NCBI GenBank assembly: GCA_032718475.1
Contig: JAUCBJ010005150.1
Coordinates: forward strand, 1-20,437
Reading direction: 5' to 3'
DNA: 20,437 nucleotides
Origin: Nemertoderma westbladi
Taxonomy: Eukaryota; Xenacoelomorpha; Nemertodermatida; Nemertodermatidae
Shown here: positions 1 through 8,379 of the stretch, one piece after another
Numbering within the stretch: position 1 is the stretch's first letter
How the letters are laid out: each line of letters begins with the position of its first letter
Notes under the pieces: model-generated
Seen by the model: only the letters and a program-made list of their open reading frames with translations
What the model was told of the DNA's origin: nothing
The model's database searches: none
Program-made: the position numbers and the translations under genes

Positions 1-46
1 TGTTTGAATAAACATTTTTTAACCTTTCAAACATGGCTCGCCCCAC
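1..46. mobile_element. Terminus of a GTGGGG-family element, cut by the window edge
   Basis: The sequence ends in CATGGCTCGCCCCAC, the same right-hand terminus found at 16381-16395 and 18052-18066. Those ends pair with left ends reading GTGGGG(C/A)CTTCGCGCAGCACGA. Only this end lies in the window; the partner should be outside to the left. The element class is not established. Confidence 0.5.
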
Positions 47-720
47 AGTACAATTATTAACTTATATATTTCTACGTTATGGAAATTGTGTCGAAATGAC
101 GTCTGAATTTAAACATAATATTTAGTTATTAGTAACGTTAAAACAAACAAAGTAATGTTTGAATTAATATTATAAGGGAATTCTGTAAGTCGGTATTGGG
201 TTGATATATATGTATAATTATGTCTATAGTGTTTAAACCTCTTCAGACTGCCCAGGATTTAAATTTTCATACTATTTGATATCTTATCTTATTTATCACG
301 TTTTTAGTACATTAAGTGGCGAGATAAGTAGGAAAATATGATCAAATATATGGGATATATGATATCTAAAAGACATGTTAATACTTATAATTCTCAGAAG
401 TTCTAGTTGTTTAAATATTATGCCTTAATGTTTAAACAGGTTCAGACTTTGGGGAATTTACATTTTGCATACAATTTCTTACCTTAAGTTTCTACTAAAA
501 TAACAAATGGCAATATAAATATAGAAATATGGTCAAAATATGAACATCTCAACCCCAATTTATATAAGTATATGAAATGGGTTTCATCAACTTTATATCA
601 ATTTATTTGATCCTATTGAAGTAATGAATGGTGACATGCATGATTGTCTCCCTCGAATATTTAGAAATTCCTTCCAACTTTAAACGTCAATCATATCCAC
701 CTCCCACAGATTTAATATAA
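47..720. other. AT-rich intergenic DNA, no gene seen
   Basis: I see no coding signal, RNA gene or clear repeat boundary here. Two stretches near 225-265 and 425-475 are loosely alike (TTTAAAC, then TTCAGACT, then a run ending in ATTT or ACATTTT and CATAC), which hints at an old degenerate duplication. The part after about 600 may be decayed sequence of the LINE whose 3' end follows. Confidence 0.5.
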
Positions 721-936
721 ATAAACACAAAACCAACCCGTCAACAATACGAACATACATTAGTGATACCTTGGACTAGTTACAAAACTTTTGGTGATCG
801 CATGTTCTCAGCCGCTGCACCAAAAATATTTAACGGACTCCCACCCAATATTCGCACTGCTGCCACCCTGAGCTCATTTAAATCGCTGCTAAAGTCTCAT
901 TTATACCGATTAGCCTTTCCCTCAACAACACCTTAA
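721..936 (+). pseudogene. 3' end of a non-LTR retrotransposon reverse transcriptase ORF
   Basis: The frame is open for 71 codons and ends at TAA 934-936. It contains the signature FGDRMFSAAAPKIFNGLP followed by IRTAATLSSFKSLLKSHLY. Established knowledge: this FSxxAPKxWNxLPxxIR...SFKxxLKxHL block closes the ORF2 protein of many CR1/L2-like LINEs. Only the extreme C terminus is present; the catalytic domain is absent and an in-frame TAA at 718-720 closes the frame upstream. About 65 bases of 3' UTR follow, then an (ATT)n tail. The exact clade is not certain. Confidence 0.8.
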
Positions 937-1002
937 CTCATTATTTGTTATGCGCATTTGACATATAATTACTGTAGAAATTGCGCTTTAGTTAAATATA
1001 AC

Positions 1003-1016
1003 ATTATTATTATTAT
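1003..1016 (+). repeat. (ATT)n tail of the LINE
   Basis: Nearly five ATT units lie about 65 bp after the LINE stop codon. This fits the short-repeat 3' tail that ends many CR1/L2-like LINEs. The Helitron-like element at 1017 starts directly after it. A (TAA)n run of opposite sense sits on the far side of that element, at 1957-1972. Confidence 0.6.
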
Positions 1017-1474
1017 AACGAACCTGCCTATTAATAGGCCAGGGTAGTTCTTGTCAAGAGTTGAGCCGTTCAAAAACACGATGTGGTTGTGTGTGTGTGT
1101 GTATGTATAACCATCCAATATCTCAAAAACTCAATCAGGTACGCAAAAATTTTAATAACAAACTCTACATAAATTTTGGTTGCGCACAAGACTGTATATT
1201 TTTTGTGGCGTTTCGATCACGGGGTCACTGAAAAATAGCGGTTTTGAAAATTTAAAGTCGAATTTCACCGATTTCAACTCGTCGAGTATGCACCAACTTT
1301 TTTATTTGGGCTATTCAGTCATTTGAGCAACATATTTGAGCCTCAGAATCTTTTCAAATATCGCCAATCTCGCACAGAACGTCGCCAAAATTTGTTAGTC
1401 CGGCAAAAAAAACGCACAAATTCGTCTAAAAGAGTAAATTATTTGGTTGCAGAATAATATGATTCAACTAGAAA

Positions 1475-1490
1475 AGCCAGCCAGCTGGCT
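1475..1490 (+). other. Internal hairpin resembling the element's terminal hairpin
   Basis: AGCCAGC-CA-GCTGGCT is a perfect 7-bp stem with a 2-nt loop. It shares the GCCAGC/GCTGGC stem of the 3'-terminal hairpin at 1933-1952. It is followed by ATAAGG rather than TTCTAG. It may be a decayed earlier 3' end inside the element. Confidence 0.45.
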
Positions 1491-1932
1491 ATAAGGAGAC
1501 CGTCCATATAGACAAACGTAGTGTTAGTTGGGTCCCTCATCATTCATTATCATCAACCTATAAACCATTTAAACGGCCCAGTGCTTACAATTCAATTACC
1601 TGGCCTCCCATCTAACATAGCAGTGAGTAACCTTATAGATTATTGTCATAGGATTCACTGGGAAGAGCTATTCATCTGGTGGGGTAATACATTATACAAA
1701 CTTACAGTTGATGTTTGATTACTGTCTGGGTTAGAGTGAGATAGTAATAAATTTGGCAAGTAATATACTTCTCTGCAGTTTGGGCTATCCATTCAATAAA
1801 TAGTAGTAGCTTACTAGGCCCACATGAGTACCAGCAACTGGTGTTTCTATCGTTGAGTTGATGGCAATTTTCGTGTTTCCATTTTTGCTCACTCAGGGTA
1901 CTGCGGTACTGGTTTGAGGGGCAGGTTCGTTT

Positions 1933-1956
1933 AAAGCCAGCTTGCTGGCTTTCTAG
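1933..1956 (+). other. 3' terminal hairpin and CTAG of the 940-bp Helitron-like element
   Basis: A 9-bp perfect stem with a TT loop is followed at once by CTAG and then T, as expected at Helitron-type termination sites. Confidence 0.75.
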
Positions 1957-3069
1957 TAATAATAATAATAATTTTAAAATAAATCCCGGCTTTTAATTCG
2001 ACAAAATAGATATCAGTTTTAAAATTCTTCCCAGTTTAATTCTACGAAACATTTTGGACAGTATTCTTCTAACAGAGTTAGTGTTTTTGCGTCTCTATAT
2101 TTGCCGACGCAGGCGGGGGCATCCAATGATCGAAATATATTTTAAAACAAATCGGTATCGCAGGTGCTGTGTCCTGAGGTGTATCATAGATTACGGGATT
2201 AGACTGTAATAAAGTTAAATATAGATTAAGGTTGATGGGAGGGCGGAGCCATTAGTGGAAGTGCATTCTAAGGGAGCTACTGGCAGACTGGTGGTAGGCC
2301 TACCGGTGAACTTTAATTAGAACAAAAATTAGAATTAAAAGATATAAGAATAGTATCCATTGCAATGTTTTGAACCATAACAGAACCTGTTATGGTGTAA
2401 ACAGTAGGCCTACAGCGCTTTGGTTTCTACGGTGGCTGATATGGGCCAATTGATTTTATTATTTTCGTCTCTACGAATTCTAAATAATTTAATTATTTTT
2501 TTTTTCATTTTTCATCTCTCAAACTCTAAATAATTTCTTTTCAAAGCCAGGTCATTCCACTATTACTGTATTATGTTTTACATATAGTGTGTAGGCTTAC
2601 TGAACAAGAACTGAGCTTAATGAGCAAGGACTACTGCTACTGACTGACTGATATACTGAAGTACTGCAAGGAACGGGTGCTTAGATCGTGGCTTTTCCCG
2701 TTAACAAGTATCAAGTATAGTAATTTCTTTTCCATTTTCCTTAATTCCATTTTGTATAAAACAAGTGATGTGGTTGGAGAAACCTGCTAGGGCTGCGGTG
2801 TATACTGTACTTATACAATACAGCAAATTCTCATTGAAGTATTGCCATGTAGTAATAATCAATCTGTCAATGTTGTCGGCAGTGGTTGCCGGTTGTCGGC
2901 GTAGTGTTTACACCCGTTGCCCGTGCAAACTCTACATCCTATCAGCCTATCCATTCAATTGGTCAAAGGTTTGTCTGTAGCATTCCCGACACGCAAGTAG
3001 CTGAGTAGCAAAAAGGACAGTGCTGCTGGCAGGCTGGACAGCGTGGAAATGGTTTGGTTTCGCTGTCGG
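1957..3069. other. Unassigned DNA after the Helitron-like element
   Basis: It begins with (TAA)5 at 1957-1972. The rest has scattered AGGCCTA words (for example near 2295 and 2405) and no clear coding region. The short frame at 2765-2980 has no recognisable protein features and is probably chance. Confidence 0.4.
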
Positions 3070-3189
3070 TTATCCTTTTATCAATTTTTTGTTTGTGCTC
3101 GATAATACAGAGGTTGTTGTGTACTTCTTATCGCATAAATTGCACTCCACTACTTTTTTAATCGTCTCATTCTCAGATTCTGCTACCAT
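3070..3189 (-). pseudogene. Possible broken BED-type zinc-finger fragment (hAT transposase-like)
   Basis: On the minus strand an ATG at 3189-3187 opens 39 codons ending at TAA 3072-3070. The peptide contains VECNLCDKKYTTTSVLSSTN and then KKLIKG. The Cys-x2-Cys followed by DKKY and a Thr/Ser-rich turn resembles the first half of BED zinc fingers from hAT-family transposases. The second half, which should supply the paired histidines, is missing or mutated. This is a short match made by eye; a chance frame remains possible. The plus-strand frame at 3020-3226 overlaps it and shows nothing recognisable. Confidence 0.3.
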
Positions 3190-3726
3190 GAGAATGAATA
3201 AGTTAAAGAATAAGTTAAAGTATTGAATTAACAAAGAGTAGTGTCTACATCATTGTCCAGAATAGGGTGTTTCCATTCACTTCTTTGGGGGCTTTCTATT
3301 ATTTCTACCTGTCCCCCAAATACGTTGTGTAATGATTTCCAAACCTGTCCAATATAGGGGCATCCAATCAAATCATCATCATATGAGCCAATTGCTCATC
3401 ATCGGACCAATACCAACATTCCTAAAGTTAGGCATCTCCCTTATTGGCTATATAATGTAAAGGTTAATGGAAAATTCCACTGATATATAATCCAAGGGTC
3501 AACTACGAATCCGGGGATCATTATAACAACCTATACTGGACAGAGCAACATGTTTGGGACAAGAGATGGTTGAGGTATATGTACAGTGGAAATTCCCATT
3601 CTAACTAAGGGCATTTGGAATATATGTTCCATAGTTATGGTTGAAGATATACTGTGGATGCCTTTCAAATGGCTTGTAAGACTGTAATGCATTATAGGCT
3701 ATAGTGTCATCATAGTCACATTTCAT
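3190..3726. other. Unassigned DNA, no gene seen
   Basis: No convincing coding region, RNA gene or repeat boundary. A small hairpin ATGAGC-CAATT-GCTCAT lies near 3383-3399. Confidence 0.45.
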
Positions 3727-3821
3727 TTCATGTTGTGCAATTTATTCATGTTGTGCAATTTATTCATGTTGTGCAGTTTATTCATGTTGTGCAATTTATT
3801 CATGTGGTGCAATTTATTCAT
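3727..3821 (+). repeat. 18-bp tandem repeat, five units
   Basis: The unit TTCATGTTGTGCAATTTA is repeated five times at 3727-3816, with a partial sixth TTCAT. Only two substitutions are visible (A to G in unit 3, T to G in unit 5). The array ends cleanly in TTTGTAATAAATC. Confidence 0.95.
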
Positions 3822-3885
3822 TTGTAATAAATCTAAATACATTCGTATAATAATAATTAAATGACAATCAAATTAGTGATATCGA

Positions 3886-3906
3886 CCCCCCCCCCCCCCC
3901 CCCCCC
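3886..3906 (+). repeat. Poly-C tract of 21 bases
   Basis: An uninterrupted run of C lies 17 bases before the left target-site duplication of the LINE insertion. Its exact length may be unreliable because such tracts are hard to sequence. Confidence 0.9.
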
Positions 3907-3923
3907 AGACTCAACTTCATCCC

Positions 3924-3935
3924 AAATAGTCCTTA
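3924..3935 (+). repeat. Left 12-bp target-site duplication of the LINE insertion
   Basis: AAATAGTCCTTA is repeated exactly at 4751-4762 and brackets the minus-strand LINE fragment. Confidence 0.85.
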
Positions 3936-4750
3936 CTACTACTACTACGAGGTCGAGCGAACTCGGACAGTAGAAATGAGATCCTTCCAGGCTTCCCGAT
4001 TCTCCATAGTTGTCGCAATTTCGTTTCTCCCAAGTTCAGTATCCCTTTCAAGTTGATCTATATATGTTATGGCTGGTCGTCCACGACTACGCTTTCCATG
4101 AGTTGGTTGCCAGAAAAGTAGATCTGGTATGACCTCGTCTTTACTTCGCCAGCAGTGCCCACTGAATCTTAGTCTGCGTTCACGGAGGGTGGTCGATACA
4201 GGCGGTATTGTACCATAAAGCTCGGCGTTTGTCGTGTGTTGTCTCCAGCTGATGTTTAGGGCTGCCCTTAGTAGTCTTGTGTAGCAACCATCAATTCGTT
4301 GTTCAAGTGATTTAGTCAGTGTCCAGGTCTCACAACCGTATAAAAATACACTTTCCACTGTGGCTCGAAAGAACTTAGTCTTCAGGTGCCTGGAGAGATC
4401 TGATTTCCAGATGGTATCCATTTTTGATAGAGCTACCCAAGCCTTTGCTTTCCTAACTTATATTTAATTTTTGCTACTCTCTATCCATGATCCAAGGTAC
4501 TGGAAGTCATCGACTTTCCATAGTTGATTATTATCAATGGTTGTCAAGTTTCCATCAACATTAAAGGTCATGAATTCGGTCTTGGTAGCATTTATATGCA
4601 ATACAACCTCCTTAGCAGCCGTCTCCACTTTATTTAGTAGAAGCTGTGCATCTGCTAGCGTATTAGAGAGCAGGGCGATGTCGTCCGCAAAGTCGGTGTC
4701 TGTGACTGTAGTTGCCGGATATCTACTACTGTACTTCTGCGTTCTTGAAG
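3936..4750 (-). mobile_element. 5'-truncated non-LTR retrotransposon insertion
   Basis: An 815-bp insertion is bounded by the 12-bp direct repeat AAATAGTCCTTA. On the minus strand it runs from the middle of a reverse transcriptase ORF to a (TAG)4 tail at 3947-3936. 5' truncation, a simple 3' tail and a target duplication of this length are standard results of target-primed reverse transcription. There is essentially no 3' UTR: the ORF's stop codon is the first TAG of the tail. Confidence 0.85.
3945..4750 (-). pseudogene. Reverse transcriptase C-terminal half, broken by two in-frame stops
   Basis: Read on the minus strand, the frame begins in RTQKYSSRYPATTVTDTDFA and runs into FADDIALLS, the catalytic (F/Y)ADD box of reverse transcriptases. 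It continues through HINATKTEFM and FQYLGSWIESS. Two stops then occur in the same frame (around 4450-4458, in TAA-ATA-TAA). After them it is open again to 3945, with SVFLYGCETWTLTKSLEQRI, RRLRFSGHCWR and GKRSRGRP, typical of the thumb and C-terminal region of many animal LINE proteins. The fingers and endonuclease are absent. The 78-codon plus-strand frame at 4537-4773 is its antisense shadow. The LINE clade is not assigned. Confidence 0.85.
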
Positions 4751-4762
4751 AAATAGTCCTTA
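4751..4762 (+). repeat. Right 12-bp target-site duplication of the LINE insertion
   Basis: AAATAGTCCTTA, identical to 3924-3935. It marks the 5' truncation point of the minus-strand LINE. Confidence 0.85.
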
Positions 4763-4859
4763 ATAAGTCTTAAATTTGCCTTAAATATGTTGTTAGTGTC
4801 CCATATAGGGTGTTTGTGTCCTTATATGAAATTATTTTATACCGGTAACAAATTAAATA

Positions 4860-5248
4860 ATGTGACCCCAAAAAAATTATTCAACACCAAATAAAATAAA
4901 GTCACCCCAAATAAAATTATTCAAACACCACAATTAATTTTTCAAAACCAAAAAAAATTATTCAACACCAAAACCAATTATTCAATACCAAAATAAATAA
5001 ATGCTCCCCAAAACCAATTATTAGCACAAAATAAATGACAAAACCCCCAAAATAATTACAAATTTTCCCAAAACAAATACATTTTCCCCCAAAACAAATA
5101 CATTTTAGCCCAAAACAAATACATTTTAGCCCAAAATAAATACATTTTCCTCCAAAACAAATACATTTTCGCCCAAAATAAATACATTTTCCCCCAAAAC
5201 AAATACATTTTTGCCCACAATAATTACATAATACCCCAAAATAAATAC
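4860..5248 (+). repeat. A-rich minisatellite, units near CCCAAAACAAATACATTTT
   Basis: Degenerate units of about 18-22 bp. The left part has forms like CCCCAAAACCAATTATTCA; the right part is more regular, with CCCAAAACAAATACATTTT repeated about eight times. On the opposite strand the left-type units read TGAATAATTGGTTTTGGGG, closely matching the array at 18730-18933. The two arrays are therefore inverted relatives about 13.5 kb apart. Confidence 0.85.
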
Positions 5249-5327
5249 TATACTATTGCAGCAATAGGCCTTGCACTTCCTGGAAGTTAGACAAAACCTT
5301 CAGTACTGCCGTAATACTGAAACCTAA
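5249..5327. other. Host DNA left of the Helitron array
   Basis: Contains AATAGGCC and AATACTGAAACCTAA, then the first Helitron-like copy. Its last nine bases (GAAACCTAA) joined to the first nine after that copy (TAACAGAAT) recreate an 18-mer present at 18600-18617. Confidence 0.6.
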
Positions 5328-5334
5328 TCCACGA

Positions 5335-5381
5335 AGCTAAGGAAAATCAACTACTTTCGCTAAGAAAGATTTTCCTTAGCT
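5335..5381 (+). other. 5' terminal hairpin of the Helitron-like family (copy 1 example)
   Basis: Two perfect 14-base arms, AGCTAAGGAAAATC and GATTTTCCTTAGCT, surround a 19-nt loop that itself contains CTTTC-GCTAA-GAAAG. It is kept in copies 1-4; copy 5 has one arm substitution (CTAACG) and copy 6 another (CTAAGAA). The arm overlaps the sequence complementary to the 3' subterminal repeat, so two alternative pairings are possible. Confidence 0.75.
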
Positions 5382-5545
5382 GAGATGGTCTATTCATAGT
5401 GGGCTATTTTACTTGTATGAGGCAGATTTGGTTTTTTTTGGTCGGGGAAAAAACTAGCCTTTAAAAGTACCCTGAAATTTTGCATGTATATACAACTCAT
5501 CAAGGCGCGTCGTGTGGGATGGGTCTCATCTCCAGGAAAAATCTG

Positions 5546-6476
5546 GTTTCCATGGCAACGGACTTAGAAAAAAGTCTATGTATTTCAAGTCAATATTTGT
5601 AACTCTATTTGTAGGAAAACTATAATACATATAAACTTGGGGTTTCTCAACACAACTATAAGGTCCATAGCAGAGCCGATTGAGGTTAAATAGAAAATCC
5701 AGTTACCTTGGCAACCGGGCTAAACAGATGTTAAAATTTTTAAAATGTTAATTTGAAGCCTAAGGTTAAGGTGTGATGACTTGGGACCAATCCCTACCCC
5801 CACTATATAACTTATTCTGCGTCCGAATTTGATTGTTCTATTTTGCAGTTACCTTGACAACCGCTGAAAACAGATGTTTTTATACGAAAATTATTCATTT
5901 GTACATAGACTTCACGATAAAATTTTACGAAACTAGGTATGTGTTATCTGGACCACTAGTTGGAACTTTTAGTGAAACTCAAAACATTCCAGAAATATCT
6001 AGTTACCATGGTAACTGTAGTTTTTTTAAAGTTATATATCATTCAAGTCTATAATCATAACTCTATTTGGAGAAAAACTGTAATATATATAAACTTGGGG
6101 TTTTGCAACTCATCTATAAGGTCCATATACAAGCCGTTCGAAGTTAATTAGAAAATCCATTTACCATAGCAACAAGAGTAAACAGATGTTAAAATTAATA
6201 AAATGATAATTTGAAGCACAATTTAATAGTATTATGACTTGGGACCAACACCTACCCCCACTATATGACTTATTCTGCATCCGAATTACATTGTTCTATT
6301 TTTCAGTTTCCATGACAACCACTGCAAACAGATGCATTTTGATAGAAAATCTGTAATTTGGACATAAACTACAATATTTTCTGAAACTCGATGTGTTATC
6401 TGAAAAACAATCTGGACTGAATCTTTTTTCAAAGGTAAAACCAACAGTTCCAGAGAACTCTAGTTTCCATGGGAAT
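5546..6476 (+). promoter_or_regulatory. Seven evenly spaced X-box (RFX-site-like) motifs in copy 1
   Basis: Seen: GTTTCCATGGCAAC 5546-5559; GTTACCTTGGCAAC 5702-5715; GTTACCTTGACAAC 5848-5861; GTTACCATGGTAAC 6002-6015; TTTACCATAGCAAC 6160-6173; GTTTCCATGACAAC 6306-6319; GTTTCCATGGGAAT 6463-6476. Spacings are 156, 146, 154, 158, 146 and 157. Known: RFX factors, including DAF-19, bind imperfect palindromes of the form GTTNCCATRGNAAC in ciliary gene promoters. Binding here is inference. The motif may equally be the best-preserved part of the ~150-bp monomer for reasons tied to the transposon. Confidence 0.6.
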
Positions 6477-6574
6477 AGAAGTTATTTATTGGCAAATGCT
6501 ACTAAACTAGGCTAAGCAACGAACCAAATTGTGGCCGTTTGTTTAATTTTCCTTAGCTTCGTGGTTGCATTTCC

Positions 6575-6594
6575 TTTAGGAAATGCCTTTCTAG
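6575..6594 (+). other. Hairpin stem end and CTAG terminus of copy 1
   Basis: The stem GCATTTCC/GGAAATGC with TTTA loop starts at about 6567; the 3' arm is followed by CTTTCTAG and host T. The same terminus recurs in the array at 7907, 8275, 12560, 12811 and 14088 with CTAG, and at 11024 and 12719 with the variant CTCG. Confidence 0.75.
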
Positions 6595-6639
6595 TAACAG
6601 AATACCCTGCAAACCAGAAGTATCCGAGGATTAATTTTG
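6595..6639. other. Host segment between copy 1 and copy 2, with a possible MITE end
   Basis: Contains TACCCTGCAAACCA at 6603-6616, repeated inverted at 18478-18491. TA sits just outside the CCCTGC on both sides, as a TA target duplication would. After removing the nested copies, this segment continues into 8276-8379, 12812-12822 and 14089 onward. Confidence 0.45.
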
Positions 6640-7907
6640 TCCACGAAGCTAAGGAAAATCAACTACTTTCGCTAAGAAAGATTTTCCTTAGCTGAGATGG
6701 TCTATTCATAGTGGGCTATTTTACTTGTGTGGGACAGATTTGGTTTTTTTTGATTCCGGAAAAAACTAGCCTTTAAAAGTACCCTGAAATTTTGCATGTA
6801 TATACTACTCGGCGAGGCGCATCTTTTGGGCCGGGTCTCATATCCAGGAAAAATCTGGTTTCCATGGCAACGGACTTCAAAAAAAGTCTATGTATTTCAA
6901 GTCAATATTTATAACTCTATTTGTAGGAAAACTATAATAGATATAAACTTGGGGTTTTGCAACACAACTATAAGGTCCATAGCAGATCCGATTGAGGCTA
7001 AATAGAAAATCCAGTTACCTTGGCAACCGGGATAAACAGATGTTAAAATTTATAAAATGTTAATTTGAGGCCTAAGGGCAAGGTGTTATGACTTGGGACC
7101 AACCCCTACCCCCACTATATAACTTATTCTGCATCCGAATTACATTGTTCTATTTTTCAGTTACCATGACAACCGCTGAAAACAGATGTTTTTATACAAA
7201 AATTATTCATTTGGACATAGATTTCATGATAAAATTTTATGAAACTGGGTATGTGTTACTGGACCACTAGTTGGAACTTTTAATGAAACTCAAAACATTC
7301 CAGAAATATCTAGTTACCATGGTAACTGGAGTTTATTAAAGTATATATCATTCAAGTCTAAATTCAATACACTATTTGTAGCAAAATGATGTAATATATA
7401 TAAATTTGGGGTTTTGCAACTCATCTATAAGGTCCATATACAAGCCCTTCGAGGTTAATTACACAATCCAGTTACCATAGCAACAAGACTAAACAGATGT
7501 TAAATTTTATAAAATGATAATTTGAAGCACAATTTAATAGTATAATGACTTGGGACCAAGACCTACTCCCACTATATGACTTATTCTGCATCCGAATTAC
7601 ATTTATCTATTTTTCAGTTTCCATGACAACCACTGCAAACAGATGCATTTTGATAGAAAATCGGTAATTTGGACATAAACTACAATATTTTCTGAGACTT
7701 GGTATGTGTTATCTGAACCACAATCTGGACTGAATCTTTTTTCAAAGGAAAAACCAACAGTTCCAGAGAACTTTAGTTTCCATAGGAATATAAGTTATTT
7801 ATTGGCAAATGCTACTAAACTAGGCTAAGCAACAAACCAAATTGTGGCCCTTTGTTTAATTTTCCTTAGCTTCGTGTTTGCATTTCCTTTAGGAAATGCC
7901 TTTCTAG
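6640..7907 (+). mobile_element. Helitron-like family copy 2, full length, 1268 bp
   Basis: Same ends as copy 1: TCCACGAAGC at the start, the 3' hairpin and CTAG at 7904-7907. X-box-like motifs start at 6858, 7014, 7160, 7313, 7471, 7617 and 7776, with spacings of 156, 146, 153, 158, 146 and 159. Its left flank ends in TTTTG and is not transposon sequence. Its right flank is a 3' fragment of the same family (7908-8275). Internal 60-70 codon frames recur between copies only because the DNA repeats. Confidence 0.85.
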
Positions 7908-8275
7908 TAATAGTATTATGACTTGGGACCAAGACCTACCCCCATTATATGACTTATTCTGCATCCGAATTACATTGTTCTATTTTTCAATTTCCATGAC
8001 AACCACTGCAAACAGATGCATTTTGATATAAAATCGGTAATTTGGACATAAACTACAATATTTTCTGAAACTTGGTATGTGTTATCTGAACCACAATCTG
8101 GACTGAATCTTTCTTCAAAGGTAAAACCAACAGTTCCAGAGAACTCTAGTTTCCATGGGAATATAAGTTATTTATTGGCAAATGAACTAGGTTAAGCAAA
8201 CAAACCAAATTGTGGCCCTTTGTTTAATTTTCCTTAGCTTCGTGGTTGCATTTCCTTTAGGAAATGCCTTTCTAG
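7908..8275 (+). mobile_element. Extra 3' fragment of the family, fused to copy 2
   Basis: It begins exactly at TAATAGTATTATGACTTGGG, an internal point of the element, and runs to a second hairpin with CTAG at 8272-8275. No matching 5' part lies left of copy 2. It carries two further X-box-like motifs, near 7990 and 8149. Copy 4 is followed by the same internal breakpoint sequence. Confidence 0.8.
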
Positions 8276-8379
8276 TATTTGAAATTTAATGCTGCTAAAA
8301 AGTTGTGCAATAGTGCAATGAGACAAATTATTTGAGAAAAACCCAAAATTTTACATTTTAATATTGAAATAATCTAAAA
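8276..8379. other. Host segment between Helitron-like copies
   Basis: About 104 bp of AT-rich DNA without family similarity. It separates the copy 2 composite from copy 3. Confidence 0.55.

Larger units (their letters stand above)
1017..1956 (+). mobile_element. Non-autonomous Helitron-like element with asymmetric inverted repeats
   Basis: The 5' end AACGAACCTGCC (1017-1028) is a perfect 12-bp inverted match to GGCAGGTTCGTT at 1920-1931. That copy is not at the 3' edge: it is followed by the perfect hairpin AAAGCCAGCTTGCTGGCTTT (1933-1952) and CTAG (1953-1956). The terminal hairpin plus CTAG is the Helitron 3' signature. A 5'-terminal repeat matched by a 3'-subterminal one is the arrangement described for Helitron2/Helentron elements. 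The flanks join as T^T without target duplication. No RepHel coding sequence is present. A (GT)7 run lies at 1089-1102, and a second related hairpin at 1475-1490. The 65-codon frame at 1521-1718 has no recognisable features and I do not call it a gene. Confidence 0.75.
5328..6594 (+). mobile_element. Helitron-like family copy 1, full length, 1267 bp
   Basis: It starts TCCACGAAGCTAAGG and ends in hairpin GCATTTCCTTTAGGAAATGC, then CTTTCTAG. The 19-bp 5' arm CCACGAAGCTAAGGAAAAT is repeated inverted just inside the 3' hairpin. The 5' end also folds: AGCTAAGGAAAATC at 5335-5348 pairs perfectly with 5368-5381. The interior has no long ORF, so this is a non-autonomous element. It is made of ~150-bp monomers, each with an X-box-like motif: 5546, 5702, 5848, 6002, 6160, 6306 and 6463. 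The insertion is precise at A^T with no target duplication. The first ~500 bp share private variants with copy 5. Short frames inside (for example 5833-6054) are shadows of repeat structure. Confidence 0.85.

Noticed and set aside
2765-2980. A 71-codon frame as a gene
   Set aside because: No recognisable features, no supporting splice sites or neighbours, and length expected by chance.
3727-3821. The 18-bp tandem repeat as a CRISPR-like array
   Set aside because: Units are directly adjacent with no unique spacers; this is a minisatellite.
4537-4773. A 78-codon plus-strand frame over the LINE
   Set aside because: It is the antisense of the reverse transcriptase FADD region.
6796-7005. A ~69-codon frame (MYILL...) recurring in several Helitron-like copies as a conserved small protein
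   Set aside because: It recurs because the DNA is repeated. Copies differ by frame-changing and end-changing mutations, the peptide has no recognisable features, and it overlaps the non-coding 5' monomer and X-box-like motifs.
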